Positions 17,760-27,263 are shown, numbered from the stretch's first letter. The stretch: 61,527 bases of DNA from JAHIZC01 sp043813305 (GCA_043813305.1 JBDRLC010000009.1:1-61527); one strand, 5' to 3'. The notes: generated from the letters alone by a model not told the origin. A program made the numbers and translations.

Positions 17760-18722
17760 CTAGGTTAAAATTTTGATTAAATTATACAGTTTCTCTACTT
17801 TTAAATCCTTCTTCTTTATTGCGGTTGCAAAATCTACGGTGAGAATTTTCCCGCAACTTAAACCCACTGCTTTATCTGTCTGGCCTTCTAATAGACTATC
17901 AACCGCTGCCTCACCTAAACATAAAGCTAAGCTGCGGCTAAAAGCCGTAGGCCTGCCCCCTCTTTGCACATGGCCCAAGACTATTGCCCTGCTTTCTAAT
18001 TGTGTTTTTTCGGTTATCTTTTTAGCTAAATCCTCTGCCTTACCTGCTCCTTCTGCGGCTACAATGATCCAGCTAACCTTTCCTTTTTCATGTCCTTGAA
18101 TAATCTTATCTATGCAGAGATCAAGATCAAACTTCATCTCCGGGATAATCACATCTTCACATCCACCAGCTAACGCAACCTGCAGGGCGATATATCCGGA
18201 ATCCCTGCCCATTACCTCAACAACAAAAATCCTCTCCATCGAAGTTGCCGTATCGCGGATATTGTCGATTGCCGCCAGGGCAGTATTTATCGCCGTATCC
18301 GAACCGATAGTCACGTCTATCCCGTTAATATCGTTATCGATTGAAGCCGGGATGCCGATACAGGGAACTTTATATTTTGCATAAAAACTGTGTATAGCGG
18401 CAAAACTACCGTTACCTCCGATAACAATCAACCCGTCGATCGCATTTTTCTTCACTACCTGGTAAGCCTTTTGCTTGCCTTCATCGGTCAAGAATTCAGG
18501 GCAACGCTCGGTCTTAAGAATTGTCCCCCCCTGGCCGATGATATTTGAAACGGAGCGATGATTCAATAATTTTAGTTGGTCGTTAATCAAGCCGTGGTAG
18601 CCGCGGAACCCGCCGAAAACCTCAAGGCCTCTACTTATGCCATAGCGTACCACACTGCGTATGGCAGCGTTCATACCTGGTGCATCTCCACCTGTAGTTA
18701 GTAGTGCTATTTTTTTTATCAT
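17760..18722 (-). CDS. pfkA: 6-phosphofructokinase
   Basis: A 320-residue PFK of bacterial length. The N-terminal TTGGDAPGMNAAIR (residues 8-21), the IDNDINGIDVTIGSDTA substrate block, VEVMGRDSGYIA and LGHVQRGGRPTAFSR are intact. Gly at the ATP/PPi-deciding position (GGNGS, near 100-104) favours ATP as phosphoryl donor. The neighbouring residue is Asn where GGDGS is usual, a change at a Mg-binding position. Translation probably couples to the 29-codon frame that ends one base upstream (18724-18813). Confidence 0.93.
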   Translation of the reverse strand: MIKKIALLTTGGDAPGMNAAIRSVVRYGISRGLEVFGGFRGYHGLINDQLKLLNHRSVSNIIGQGGTILKTERCPEFLTDEGKQKAYQVVKKNAIDGLIVIGGNGSFAAIHSFYAKYKVPCIGIPASIDNDINGIDVTIGSDTAINTALAAIDNIRDTATSMERIFVVEVMGRDSGYIALQVALAGGCEDVIIPEMKFDLDLCIDKIIQGHEKGKVSWIIVAAEGAGKAEDLAKKITEKTQLESRAIVLGHVQRGGRPTAFSRSLALCLGEAAVDSLLEGQTDKAVGLSCGKILTVDFATAIKKKDLKVEKLYNLIKILT

Positions 18723-18723
18723 C

Positions 18724-18813
18724 TTAGCTCATTCCACTTCCCCGGCGCCTGGCTGCCGGCAGGCAGGCATCCCCGCCGGTAGTCAAAACTGCAATCTTTT
18801 TGATTGCCGTCAT
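18724..18813 (-). pseudogene. Truncated second copy of the pfkA 5' end, interrupted by a palindrome
   Basis: A 29-codon frame encodes MTAIKKIAVLTTGGDA, a clear match to the start of the adjacent pfkA (MIKKIALLTTGGDAPG). Right after GGDA the reading is broken by an 18-base palindromic insert (CTGCCTGCCGGCAGCCAG type, near 18755-18772 on the plus strand). GCGCCGGG follows, which would have restored the missing APG. The frame then stops at TAA, one base before the pfkA ATG. Its own ATG overlaps the stop of the upstream 700-residue gene (ATGA). It may now serve as a coupling relay for pfkA. Confidence 0.75.
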
Positions 18814-20912
18814 AATACTACCTTTCTTTTTCTTCTCCTCTTGAAAAATGAAACCACAGCAAAGAGAATACCGATAAAAATTAAAAAGCGGATAACGCCA
18901 TGAGTCTCTTTAAATACGCTGACAAAATTCAGGGACAACTTGGGGCTTTCCTTTTCGGTGACGATTAATTTGGAAAAGCGAAAGAGCTGACCCTGCGTCG
19001 GAATATCTATCTTAATCGGCAATACCCCTTTCACCATCTTAGACGCCTCAAATTCCTGTTTGTATACTGCCTGCGGCGAAAACTGCGTCCCGATTTGATC
19101 GGATGACTCCATTAATCTGCCCTGTACTGCCCTGCCGCTAACGCCAAAAGGCATGAAAGGCATATCTCTTTTTACCTCCTTAATATCTCCACCGAAGTTA
19201 AAGTATTTAAAGTCTTTAGGTAAATAAACAGACCAATTAAGATTACTGATCGGAATATCGCATTTTGGCAGATTTAATTTTAATCCCCCTACGAACTTCA
19301 TCTTTGAAGCTCTGTCCAGATAAACAACCTCCACGGGAAATTGAGTAATGGTTTCTCCTCTGAGCTGAGATTTTTCCAGCGGTATTAAAACATCTCCGTT
19401 TTTATCTTTAGCCGGCTTCACGGGCTTGCCCGCCACAAATACACTCCAGAGAGTAGCGTCCTTCGGTAGCGTCAGGTGGAGGAACTGCTTGACGTTATTC
19501 CTTACCTGATAAACTACCTTGGTCAAACCCTTTCCTTCGTCTGTCTGCAAAGTAATATAATTCGCGGAGTCAATCGCCGCAACTAAAACCGGTAATTCTT
19601 CATGCCTGGTAACATCAATTATAATCGTAAAAGGATGCTTAAGATATTTAAAGGCTAATAAAATCGGATTCGTAGCCCTGCTCCAAACTGAAGGAGGTAA
19701 TTCTTTTATGTCAATTAATGTCGCATTCTCTAATTTATTTACTGCTAATTCTACATTTGTGGCGGAAGCTATGCCAAAGAATCCTTTTTCTCTTTCAACG
19801 CCCACAGCCGAAATCTCAGGCATATCAGCGACCACGGAACCGTCGCCGATTTTTCTTTCATAGACTAAATTTAATACGTAATCGCCTCTCACTCCAAAGT
19901 TAAGATAAACGTCTAGATATTGTAAGCCTTCTTCCGCAGAAACCTTCCAATCACGCAACTCTCTTCCCTTTACCTCGAGTACGCTGACGTCTTCAGGCAG
20001 AGCGATGCGCATATTAGATACTTCTGACTGTAGGATAGAATATTTCAAACTGCTTTGACACTGCACAATACCCTCACCTATAGAAGCATGCGTGGCTACG
20101 TCAACATAAACTTTTGGCTCTAATTCAACCTGAGTAATCGTCTCCTTGGGAAGTGCTTTAGTCCAACGCACAGTTATCTGATCGGTATTAGGCATAATCG
20201 CCCAGGCAACCGTCTTCTTTTCCCCTTTCTTCAATTCCAGCTTAATAGAAGGTTCGACAAAGATCTCAACTTCGGTCTCTGGCATGACAAATTCAAACTG
20301 TGAGATCGGTGCAGGCATCACTTCAAAGCGAAAACTACCCGGACCACCCTCTCTTTCACGTTCAGCCTTAATCAAAAACTCTATATCAAGGGAATATCTG
20401 CCCGGCTTATCAATCATTAGGTAATATTTGCCGGCTTCCATAATGATGAAGGAAGCACCTCGGTTTATTTTGGAATCGATTAAGCCTACATCACTTCTGA
20501 TTAGCGGTATCTTAGTCCAGCCTTTGCGAAACACCTCAAATAAAACATCTCCTTTTACTGTAACTACTCCTTCTTCTAACTCTGCCTTATAATCAGTTTT
20601 ATATATTGCATATGAAGAAATGACCGGGGTGTATGTGAACATTTCCTCTTCTAGATCTGCAGCTGCTAACTCGGAACTAATCATACTGCCTCTTCTTTGT
20701 ATCGTCTGTGTATGCGGCCTCTCTTGCCTTCTATCATAATTTTCTTCCGAAGGATATGGTTCATATTGCTGAAATTGAATATTGCTAGGCGTACTCATCT
20801 TCTGCTGAAATTTCTGCTTAAAATCACCTGCTTTTAATAAACCGGGTAACAGAATAATAAGCGTACTCAAAATAGTAAGCGGTACTAGAATTTTAAATAT
20901 TTTCTTTTCCAT
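18810..20912 (-). CDS. Large exported protein of unknown function, membrane anchored at both ends
   Basis: I do not recognise a family. It is 700 residues, with an N-terminal signal or anchor (about 7-28), a short disordered Gln/Arg/Pro-rich stretch (about 35-75), then a long series of beta-strand-rich segments suggesting several beta-sandwich domains (about 90-640). A C-terminal transmembrane helix (about 673-691) is followed by a strongly basic tail (FFKRRRKRKVVL). That end resembles a surface protein retained in the membrane with a positive-inside tail. It lies between ahcY and pfkA, and its stop overlaps the pfkA-like fragment. Confidence 0.6.
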   Translation of the reverse strand: MEKKIFKILVPLTILSTLIILLPGLLKAGDFKQKFQQKMSTPSNIQFQQYEPYPSEENYDRRQERPHTQTIQRRGSMISSELAAADLEEEMFTYTPVISSYAIYKTDYKAELEEGVVTVKGDVLFEVFRKGWTKIPLIRSDVGLIDSKINRGASFIIMEAGKYYLMIDKPGRYSLDIEFLIKAEREREGGPGSFRFEVMPAPISQFEFVMPETEVEIFVEPSIKLELKKGEKKTVAWAIMPNTDQITVRWTKALPKETITQVELEPKVYVDVATHASIGEGIVQCQSSLKYSILQSEVSNMRIALPEDVSVLEVKGRELRDWKVSAEEGLQYLDVYLNFGVRGDYVLNLVYERKIGDGSVVADMPEISAVGVEREKGFFGIASATNVELAVNKLENATLIDIKELPPSVWSRATNPILLAFKYLKHPFTIIIDVTRHEELPVLVAAIDSANYITLQTDEGKGLTKVVYQVRNNVKQFLHLTLPKDATLWSVFVAGKPVKPAKDKNGDVLIPLEKSQLRGETITQFPVEVVYLDRASKMKFVGGLKLNLPKCDIPISNLNWSVYLPKDFKYFNFGGDIKEVKRDMPFMPFGVSGRAVQGRLMESSDQIGTQFSPQAVYKQEFEASKMVKGVLPIKIDIPTQGQLFRFSKLIVTEKESPKLSLNFVSVFKETHGVIRFLIFIGILFAVVSFFKRRRKRKVVL

Positions 20913-20933
20913 TACCCACCTCCTAGATTAAAA

Positions 20934-22190
20934 TTATGTACCGATCTCCCAGCTGGATAAATATTTTTTTTGCTCTTTGGTCAAAGCATCTATTTTTATC
21001 CCCATTGATTTTAATTTTAACGCGGCGATCTTACTGTCTATCGCTTCCGGGACTTTATAGACATCATTTCTTAATTCCCCGGAATGCTTCTTTACAAACT
21101 CAGCACTTAGCGCCTGATTAGCAAAAGAAAGATCCATCACCTGTGCCGGATGGCCTTCCGCTGCAGCTAAATTTATCAGCCTACCTTCACCTAAGAGATA
21201 AATCTTCCGGCCGTCTTTTAATATATACTCATCGACAGAATCACGGATCGCTCTCTTCTTTTTACTTAATTCTTTTAATCCCGGAATATCTATTTCGACG
21301 TTAAAGTGGCCGGCATTAGCGACAATCGCACCACTCTTCATCAACTTAAAATGCTCACGACGGATTACACTGGTATCACCTGTAGTCGTTACAAAAATTT
21401 CCCCGATCTTAGCCGCTTCTTTTATCGGCATCACTTCATATCCGTCCATCCTCGCTTCCAACGCACACAGAGGATCAACTTCCACGATAATCACCCTGGA
21501 AGCCATGCCCTTTGCCCGCATCGCTACTCCCCTACCACACCAGCCATAACCGCATACTACGAAATTCGAACCCGCTAATAATTTATTAGTTGCACGTAGT
21601 ACTCCGTCAATTGTAGATTGTCCGGTTCCATAACGATTATCAAATAGATGTTTAGTCTGTGCATCATTTACGGCGACTATTGGATAACGCAACTTGCCCT
21701 GATCTGCTAAGGCACGCAGTCGGATCACTCCGGTCGTAGTCTCCTCCGTCCCTCCGATAATATTGCTATGCATGGAACTTTCGCGTTGATGTATAGTACT
21801 TACTAAATCAGCGCCGTCATCCATGGTGACCTCGGGCCTTACGGCTAACACAGCCCTTAGATGCTGATAATATGTCTTGGTATCTTCTCCCTTTATAGCA
21901 AATACAGAAATCTTCAGATTCTTTACTAATGATGCTGCTACATCATCCTGAGTAGAAAGTGGGTTTGAAGCACAGAGAAATAAATTCGCTCCCCCTGCCT
22001 TTAAAACTTCCATCAAAACACCTGTTTCTGTAGTAACATGCAAACAGGCAGCTACGCTCAATCCCTTCAAAGGTTTCTCTTTAGCGAACCTTTGCGCAAT
22101 CAATTTCAACACAGGCATATTATTCCTTGCCCATTCGATCCGTAAGGTTCCCTTTTTGGCTAATTCGATATCTTTTATATCATACTTCAT
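20934..22190 (-). CDS. ahcY: S-adenosylhomocysteine hydrolase
   Basis: A 418-residue NAD-dependent enzyme splitting S-adenosylhomocysteine to adenosine and homocysteine. Visible blocks: LHVTTETGVLMEVLKAGGA, SNPLSTQDDVAA, the NAD-binding VCGYGWCGRGVAMRAKG, and HPAQVMDLSFANQA. It is a normal length for the short bacterial/archaeal form. A GGAG site precedes the ATG. It follows metK by 14 bp, so the methyl cycle genes are co-transcribed; the gap is too short for a riboswitch. Confidence 0.96.
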   Translation of the reverse strand: MKYDIKDIELAKKGTLRIEWARNNMPVLKLIAQRFAKEKPLKGLSVAACLHVTTETGVLMEVLKAGGANLFLCASNPLSTQDDVAASLVKNLKISVFAIKGEDTKTYYQHLRAVLAVRPEVTMDDGADLVSTIHQRESSMHSNIIGGTEETTTGVIRLRALADQGKLRYPIVAVNDAQTKHLFDNRYGTGQSTIDGVLRATNKLLAGSNFVVCGYGWCGRGVAMRAKGMASRVIIVEVDPLCALEARMDGYEVMPIKEAAKIGEIFVTTTGDTSVIRREHFKLMKSGAIVANAGHFNVEIDIPGLKELSKKKRAIRDSVDEYILKDGRKIYLLGEGRLINLAAAEGHPAQVMDLSFANQALSAEFVKKHSGELRNDVYKVPEAIDSKIAALKLKSMGIKIDALTKEQKKYLSSWEIGT

Positions 22191-22204
22191 CTCGTCTCCT
22201 GTCT

Positions 22205-23374
22205 TTATAATTTTGTCGCTTGTTTTTTTAAAGACGCTGCTTTAGCAGTGCTTTCCCAGGTAAACTCCAGCTCAGTCCTGCCGAAGTGGCCGTAACAGGC
22301 TGTCTTAATGTAAATTGGCCGCAGAAGATCCAAAGATTTAATCATCCCTTTGGGCGTTAACTCAAAATTGTCCCTGATCAATTTTATAAATTTTGCCTCG
22401 CTGAGCTTTCCGGTTCCCGAAGTATCCACCATAATTGCTAAAGGATCAGCCCGGCCGATGACATAAGCAAGATGAACCAGGCAACTATCCGCAAGTCCGG
22501 CAGCGACGATATTCTTGGCAACGTATCTTGCCATATATGCCGCAGAGCGGTCGACTTTCGTAGGGTCCTTCCCTGAAAAAGCGCCTCCTCCCGGAGGAGC
22601 CATACCGCCGTATGTATCCACGACGATCTTCCTTCCGGTCATGCCCGTATCAGATTGAGGACCGCCAATTAAGAACTTCCCTGTTTCATTAATGTAAAAT
22701 TTTGTATTCTTATCAATATATCCTTTTAATATCGGCTTGGCAATAGCGTTGATAATCTCTACCCGTGCCTTCTTGCTCATCCTCTCTCCGGTTGAATCTA
22801 ATACCTCATCGGTATGCTGACAGGCCAATACACAAGAATCCACCCGCTTCGGATGGCCATCGTGATATTCCACACTTACCTGAGACTTGCAATCCGGCCC
22901 GAGATACTTTAATATCTTCTCTTTCCTCACCTTGGCTACCTGCCTGACAAGTTTATGAGATAACATTATCGGTAGAGGCATAAGTTCCGGCGTTTCGCGA
23001 CAGGCATAACCGACCATAAAACCCTGGTCTCCTGCTCCTCCGGTATCTACACCCTGCGCAATATCAAGAGACTGGTTATGAATCGTATTCACGATCGCGC
23101 AGGTATGATAATCAAAACCGTATTTTGAATGAGTGTATCCGATATTTTCTAATACCTTGCGGGTAAGATTATGCACATCTACATAACCGGTAGTAGTGAT
23201 CTCGCCGCCTACGATCAAAAGCCCCATTGTAACATAGGTCTCGCAGGCAACCCTGCCGTATGGATCCTGCCTGAGCACCTCATCCAACACTGCGTCGGAA
23301 ATCTGGTCGCAGACTTTATCCGGATGGCCTTCCCCTACTGATTCCGAAGTGAAAAAATGCTTTCTCGCTGCCAT
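22205..23374 (-). CDS. metK: S-adenosylmethionine synthetase
   Basis: A 389-residue protein with the signature ESVGEGHPDKVCDQISDA (9-26), the GAGDQGFMVGYA hexapeptide loop and GGGAFSGKDPTKVDRSAAY, where ATP and methionine are held. It makes SAM. A GGAGG site 6 bases before the ATG fixes the start, and it is 13 bp from the upstream nucleotidyltransferase gene. Confidence 0.97.
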   Translation of the reverse strand: MAARKHFFTSESVGEGHPDKVCDQISDAVLDEVLRQDPYGRVACETYVTMGLLIVGGEITTTGYVDVHNLTRKVLENIGYTHSKYGFDYHTCAIVNTIHNQSLDIAQGVDTGGAGDQGFMVGYACRETPELMPLPIMLSHKLVRQVAKVRKEKILKYLGPDCKSQVSVEYHDGHPKRVDSCVLACQHTDEVLDSTGERMSKKARVEIINAIAKPILKGYIDKNTKFYINETGKFLIGGPQSDTGMTGRKIVVDTYGGMAPPGGGAFSGKDPTKVDRSAAYMARYVAKNIVAAGLADSCLVHLAYVIGRADPLAIMVDTSGTGKLSEAKFIKLIRDNFELTPKGMIKSLDLLRPIYIKTACYGHFGRTELEFTWESTAKAASLKKQATKL

Positions 23375-23387
23375 AAAACCTCCGTTT

Positions 23388-24128
23388 TTATTTTTTGTTT
23401 ATAAAGTGCCTCTGTGCCTGACGATATGATTTATGGTCCCCGATATCATACCACCATCTATCGAAAACATGTCCATAAACCGGTGTCCTTCCCTGCAACC
23501 AAGAGATATAGGAACCCGCGGTATCGTGCCGATGGTTCTTATGCATGTACTCTTTGATCAAGCTAAGCCTTTTTTTAGGAAAATAGTAAAGACACATCGC
23601 CACTAATGTTGATTTGGGCTTTTTAGGTTTTTCTTCAAAATTAACTAAGCGTTTTTTTCTATCCAGCTTAATCACACCGTATTGCCTTGCTTGGGTTTTA
23701 TTTTTTATATTATAAATTCCGATCACTGCATTATTCATCTTTTTTCCAAAATAGATAAAATTTCTTAAACTATCGGCGAATATATTATCCCCTGCTATAA
23801 CCAATAAGTCATCTTTAATGCGCTTTCTCGCTACCGCAAAACTTAAGTCCCCGATCGCACCACGCCGGTCGTCTATATTTTTTGTCAAGTCATCTACCAG
23901 GCTAAGACGTAACTTGAACTTTGACCCCTTCTGCCACTTTTTAAAATCAGATATAAACCTGCTATTTGTAATTACGATAACCTCATCTACTCCCGGCAAA
24001 CCATCAATTTTTTCGATAATCCTGCTGATGATTGGCTTCTTTCCTAATTTAAGAAGCGGCTTAGGATGATTTCGAGTCAGTGGATATAAACGCGTTGCAT
24101 AACCCGCAGCCAGTATCAAAGCTTTCAT
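23388..24128 (-). CDS. Sugar-phosphate nucleotidyltransferase
   Basis: A 246-residue NTP_transferase protein. The N-terminal LAAGYATRLYPLTRNHPKPLL (6-26) is the nucleotide-binding signature, AGDNIF (near 117) supplies the metal Asp, and EEKPKKP and the C-terminal WWYDIGDHKSYRQA are typical of RmlA- and GlmU-like enzymes. It activates a hexose-1-phosphate with an NTP; substrate and base cannot be fixed from sequence alone. Two bases from the Pgi/Pmi gene, it suggests a path from fructose/mannose-6-phosphate to a nucleotide sugar for LPS or glycan. Confidence 0.82.
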   Translation of the reverse strand: MKALILAAGYATRLYPLTRNHPKPLLKLGKKPIISRIIEKIDGLPGVDEVIVITNSRFISDFKKWQKGSKFKLRLSLVDDLTKNIDDRRGAIGDLSFAVARKRIKDDLLVIAGDNIFADSLRNFIYFGKKMNNAVIGIYNIKNKTQARQYGVIKLDRKKRLVNFEEKPKKPKSTLVAMCLYYFPKKRLSLIKEYMHKNHRHDTAGSYISWLQGRTPVYGHVFDRWWYDIGDHKSYRQAQRHFINKK

Positions 24129-24130
24129 AA

Positions 24131-25195
24131 CTAACCCTCAGCTAATCTCTTCTTCAGATACGTTACCTTATCAACCGGAGTAGGATCTATCCTGTAAAGA
24201 ACCGCCAGATATAAAGAGATGAAGTCACCTATGTATATTAGAGAAAACATCCTGCTTAATAAACTTTCTCCGCGCGAGTAAATCTCTATCAGTTTCACCC
24301 CGTATTTAATCAGTATTTCTGAGGTGATTGCCATTCTTTTTGCCACACGCGAATTCACTTCTTTATCCTTGAGCATTACCACTACGAAATTCTTTAATAA
24401 CTTACCCGGATTCTGCCAGCCGACAATCTCATTGTGGTTCATCTCCGGAAAATAGTTGCTTGAACTTAAAGCCTTTGCATTCTCAGCCAACTGCTCCCGG
24501 AGGCGCATTGCGCATACATCGAAATGCACAGAAGCAGAATAGATCACCGCAAACCTCTTATGGAGATCATGTGCTATGGACTTGGCAATATTATCTTGTT
24601 GGCCGATACGCGGATTAAGATTCTTATCCCTTAATTCTTCTAGAATCCTCACCGTCTGATTTATAGATCGGGTAGGGTCATTAATCATCCCCAGCTTAGC
24701 TAATATAGATAAAGGGATAAGGCTTAAATACCCCAAGCTGCATCGAGGCGGCAGATTACCGGGTATCTCGATAAAACTTAATCCATCTCCAAGCGCCTTT
24801 TCTTTTAGCTGCCCGTCAGAAGAAATCGCGATAATCGTGCAATTTTTCCTCTTTGCCTGTTCGTAGGCACAGAGCGTCTCTTCGGTATTACCCGAATAGC
24901 TCATGATAAATAGGAGAATTGACCCATCTAAAAAAGCCGGCAGATCATACTCCCGGAAAACCTGAATAGGAAATTTACTCTCGGAATATAAGTATGCCCT
25001 GATAAGATCAGCGCCTATTGCCGAACCGCCTAAGCCTACAAAAGCTACTCCTTTAAAATCTTTTTTGGAAAATTTTAATTCGGTATTCTTAGCAATCTCT
25101 ACCGCTGCCCTGCACTGCTTAGGGAAATCAAACAACAAATCTAACATACCGGACTTATCAATCCCTTTTAATTTCTCGATACCTAAACCCCTCAT
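24131..25195 (-). CDS. Bifunctional phosphoglucose/phosphomannose isomerase
   Basis: A 354-residue SIS-domain isomerase of the archaeal-type Pgi/Pmi family. The first SIS domain has GLGGSAIGADLIRAYL and MSYSGNTEETLCAYEQA (substrate-phosphate loop). The catalytic Glu/His region MNHNEIVGW is near 275, and the C-terminal PTPVDKVTYLKKRLAE matches the family. It interconverts glucose-6-P or mannose-6-P with fructose-6-P. The ATG directly abuts the palindrome at 25196-25263 (CTAACGGG-ATG), leaving no space for a separate ribosome binding site. Confidence 0.88.
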   Translation of the reverse strand: MRGLGIEKLKGIDKSGMLDLLFDFPKQCRAAVEIAKNTELKFSKKDFKGVAFVGLGGSAIGADLIRAYLYSESKFPIQVFREYDLPAFLDGSILLFIMSYSGNTEETLCAYEQAKRKNCTIIAISSDGQLKEKALGDGLSFIEIPGNLPPRCSLGYLSLIPLSILAKLGMINDPTRSINQTVRILEELRDKNLNPRIGQQDNIAKSIAHDLHKRFAVIYSASVHFDVCAMRLREQLAENAKALSSSNYFPEMNHNEIVGWQNPGKLLKNFVVVMLKDKEVNSRVAKRMAITSEILIKYGVKLIEIYSRGESLLSRMFSLIYIGDFISLYLAVLYRIDPTPVDKVTYLKKRLAEG

Positions 25196-25263
25196 CCCGT
25201 TAGAAAATCTTCCTTTTTTTCCCGTTAGATAATCTATTGCTTTAAATTTATTTTTCTAACGGG
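25196..25263. repeat. Palindrome with CCCGTTAGA arms
   Basis: CCCGTTAGA occurs at 25196-25204 and 25221-25229, and its complement TTCTAACGGG at 25254-25263. The palindrome fills the space between the ptsI stop and the pgi/pmi ATG. Related TTTCTAACGGGG/CCCCGTTAGAAA words recur at 61092-61177. Confidence 0.75.
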
Positions 25264-25265
25264 AC

Positions 25266-26996
25266 TCATTTTAAAATTTCTCTTAATTTATCCTGACTAT
25301 AAATATTGATTTCTTCGGCTGTAGAGAGCGTCAGGGCTTTTTGGGCGATCTCTTCCACCTGCTTCATCGTGATCGAACGGATTATATACTTTAACTCAGG
25401 AATAACCTGCGGAGGAATACTAAATTCATCTAACCCCATGCCTAAAAGAATCAATACCAGACCCGGCTCACCTGCCATCTCTCCGCACATCGCTACTTTG
25501 ATCTTTGCTTTATGCCCCATGCTGATTATATTTTTGATCAGTCTAAGGACTGCCGGATGCGCAGGTTCATAAAGATATGCGACCTTTTCGTTCACACGGT
25601 CTACCGCAAGTGAATACTGAATAAGATCATTGGTTCCAATGCTGAAGAAATCTGCTTCTTTCGCCAATATATCCGCAGTCACAGCGGCGGAAGGAACCTC
25701 GATCATCGCCCCGACCTCGATATCCTTATCATAGGGCATCCCTTTATCCTCTAATTCTTTTTTTACTTCATCGAGTATCTTATTAGCCTGTCTTAGCTCA
25801 TCAACGCTGGAAATCATCGGGTACATCAACCTGAGCTTTCCGTGCACCGAAGCCCTGAGGATCGCCCTTAACTGCACTTTAAATATTTCCGGCCGGGCCA
25901 GACAGAATCTAATTGCTCTCCATCCCAGGAACGGATGCATCTCCTGAGGTATGGCAAATTGAGACGAAAATTTATCTCCTCCCAAATCCAACGTCCGGAT
26001 CACCACCGGATCCGGCTTCATCTCCTGCGCCACATATTTATATTCCTGATAGTGTTCCTCTTCTGTAGGCAGGTCCTTACGGTTCATATAGAAAAATTCC
26101 GTGCGATACAATCCGATCCCTCTTGCGCCGTGCAACTTAGCTGAAGGGACCTCATCCGGTAATTCTATATTCGCATATATCTGTAGTGTTTTTCCGTCAC
26201 GGGTAACCGCTGGAAGATCTTTTGCGGTAAAAAATCTCTGTACCACACCTTCAAACTTCCGCTCCTCCTGGCGGTAATTTTCCAGCGTCTGCTGGTCGGG
26301 ATTGATAATCACCACTCCCGTATTGCCGTCTACTATCAACAGATCTTGCGGATTAATAATCGATGTTGCTCCCTGAGTACCGACTACCGCCGGTATCTCC
26401 AGAGATTTTGCCATGATCGCGGTATGAGAGGTTTTGCCTCCGATGTCAGTTACAAAGGCCATCACATTCTTTTTGTGCATCGCCGCCGTGTCCGATGGAG
26501 AAAGGTCATGTGCTACAACCACTACTTGTTCTTTAAGATCTACGAGCCCTTTCCTCTCTTTTCCTAAAAGATTACGCAGTATCCTCCTGCCCACGTCATT
26601 AATATCAACTATACGCTCCTTGAGGTATTCGTCTTCGATCTTAGAGAAAACGCTGATATATTTCTTCAACACCTCAGAGAATATGCAGGCTACGTTTAAT
26701 TTTTCTTTTTTCAACCGCGAAATCACCTCTTCGATCAGCATCCGGTCCTCTAAAACCAAAAGATGCGCATCAAATATCTGAGCTTCATCCTGCCCCATCT
26801 CGCTGCCGATCCGCTTCTGCAGCTCGATTATTTCTTTACGCGTCTTAATCAACGCTTCCTCAAAAAGCTGTATATGGATAGGAATCTCGTTCTCACGGAT
26901 CGTATTCCTCGGCACGATAAATTCCTCTTTACCGAACTTATACGCCGGACCGATTCTGATTCCCGGGGCCGCGGCTATTCCTTTAAGCTGAATCAT
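25266..26996 (-). CDS. ptsI: Phosphoenolpyruvate-protein phosphotransferase (enzyme I)
   Basis: A 576-residue enzyme I, full length. The phospho-histidine is in GGKTSHTAIMAKS (near residue 190); the PEP-binding C-terminal barrel shows GIGLYRTEFFYM, DLGGDKF and the MCGEMAGEPG signature. It passes phosphate from PEP to HPr. It overlaps ptsH by 4 bp. No sugar-specific EIIBC permease is seen in the window, so the chain may be mainly regulatory. Confidence 0.97.
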   Translation of the reverse strand: MIQLKGIAAAPGIRIGPAYKFGKEEFIVPRNTIRENEIPIHIQLFEEALIKTRKEIIELQKRIGSEMGQDEAQIFDAHLLVLEDRMLIEEVISRLKKEKLNVACIFSEVLKKYISVFSKIEDEYLKERIVDINDVGRRILRNLLGKERKGLVDLKEQVVVVAHDLSPSDTAAMHKKNVMAFVTDIGGKTSHTAIMAKSLEIPAVVGTQGATSIINPQDLLIVDGNTGVVIINPDQQTLENYRQEERKFEGVVQRFFTAKDLPAVTRDGKTLQIYANIELPDEVPSAKLHGARGIGLYRTEFFYMNRKDLPTEEEHYQEYKYVAQEMKPDPVVIRTLDLGGDKFSSQFAIPQEMHPFLGWRAIRFCLARPEIFKVQLRAILRASVHGKLRLMYPMISSVDELRQANKILDEVKKELEDKGMPYDKDIEVGAMIEVPSAAVTADILAKEADFFSIGTNDLIQYSLAVDRVNEKVAYLYEPAHPAVLRLIKNIISMGHKAKIKVAMCGEMAGEPGLVLILLGMGLDEFSIPPQVIPELKYIIRSITMKQVEEIAQKALTLSTAEEINIYSQDKLREILK

Positions 26997-27262
26997 TTCC
27001 CTTCCTCTTTAAGCACAATATTTTCTAACTCTAAAATCGCAGACCTGGCATCATCTCCGTCCGCTTCGATTATAATCGAACAGCCTTGCTCTGCGCCTAA
27101 CATCAGTATCCCCATGATTGATTTTCCGTTAACTTTCTGCTTATCGCGCTTGACGGTTATATGAGAATCGTATTTGTTGGCGATCTGAACGAATAGCGCA
27201 GCCGGACGCGCGTGTAATCCCTGCTTGTTCTTGACGGTCAATTTTTTTGAAACCAAAACCAT
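26993..27262 (-). CDS. ptsH: Phosphocarrier protein HPr
   Basis: An 89-residue HPr with the phosphorylated histidine in KQGLHARPAALF and a Ser46-type site in KSIMGILML, the site that HPr kinase uses in regulated PTS systems. ATG 27262 is chosen because a GAGGAG site lies 7 bases upstream. A longer TTG start at 27280 would translate that site and overlap yvcK. No HPr kinase gene is present here. Confidence 0.95.
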   Translation of the reverse strand: MVLVSKKLTVKNKQGLHARPAALFVQIANKYDSHITVKRDKQKVNGKSIMGILMLGAEQGCSIIIEADGDDARSAILELENIVLKEEGK

Positions 27263-27263
27263 C

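Noticed and set aside
22191..23387. SAM or SAH riboswitch for metK/ahcY
   Set aside because: Gaps before both genes are 13-14 bases, too short for any known riboswitch.
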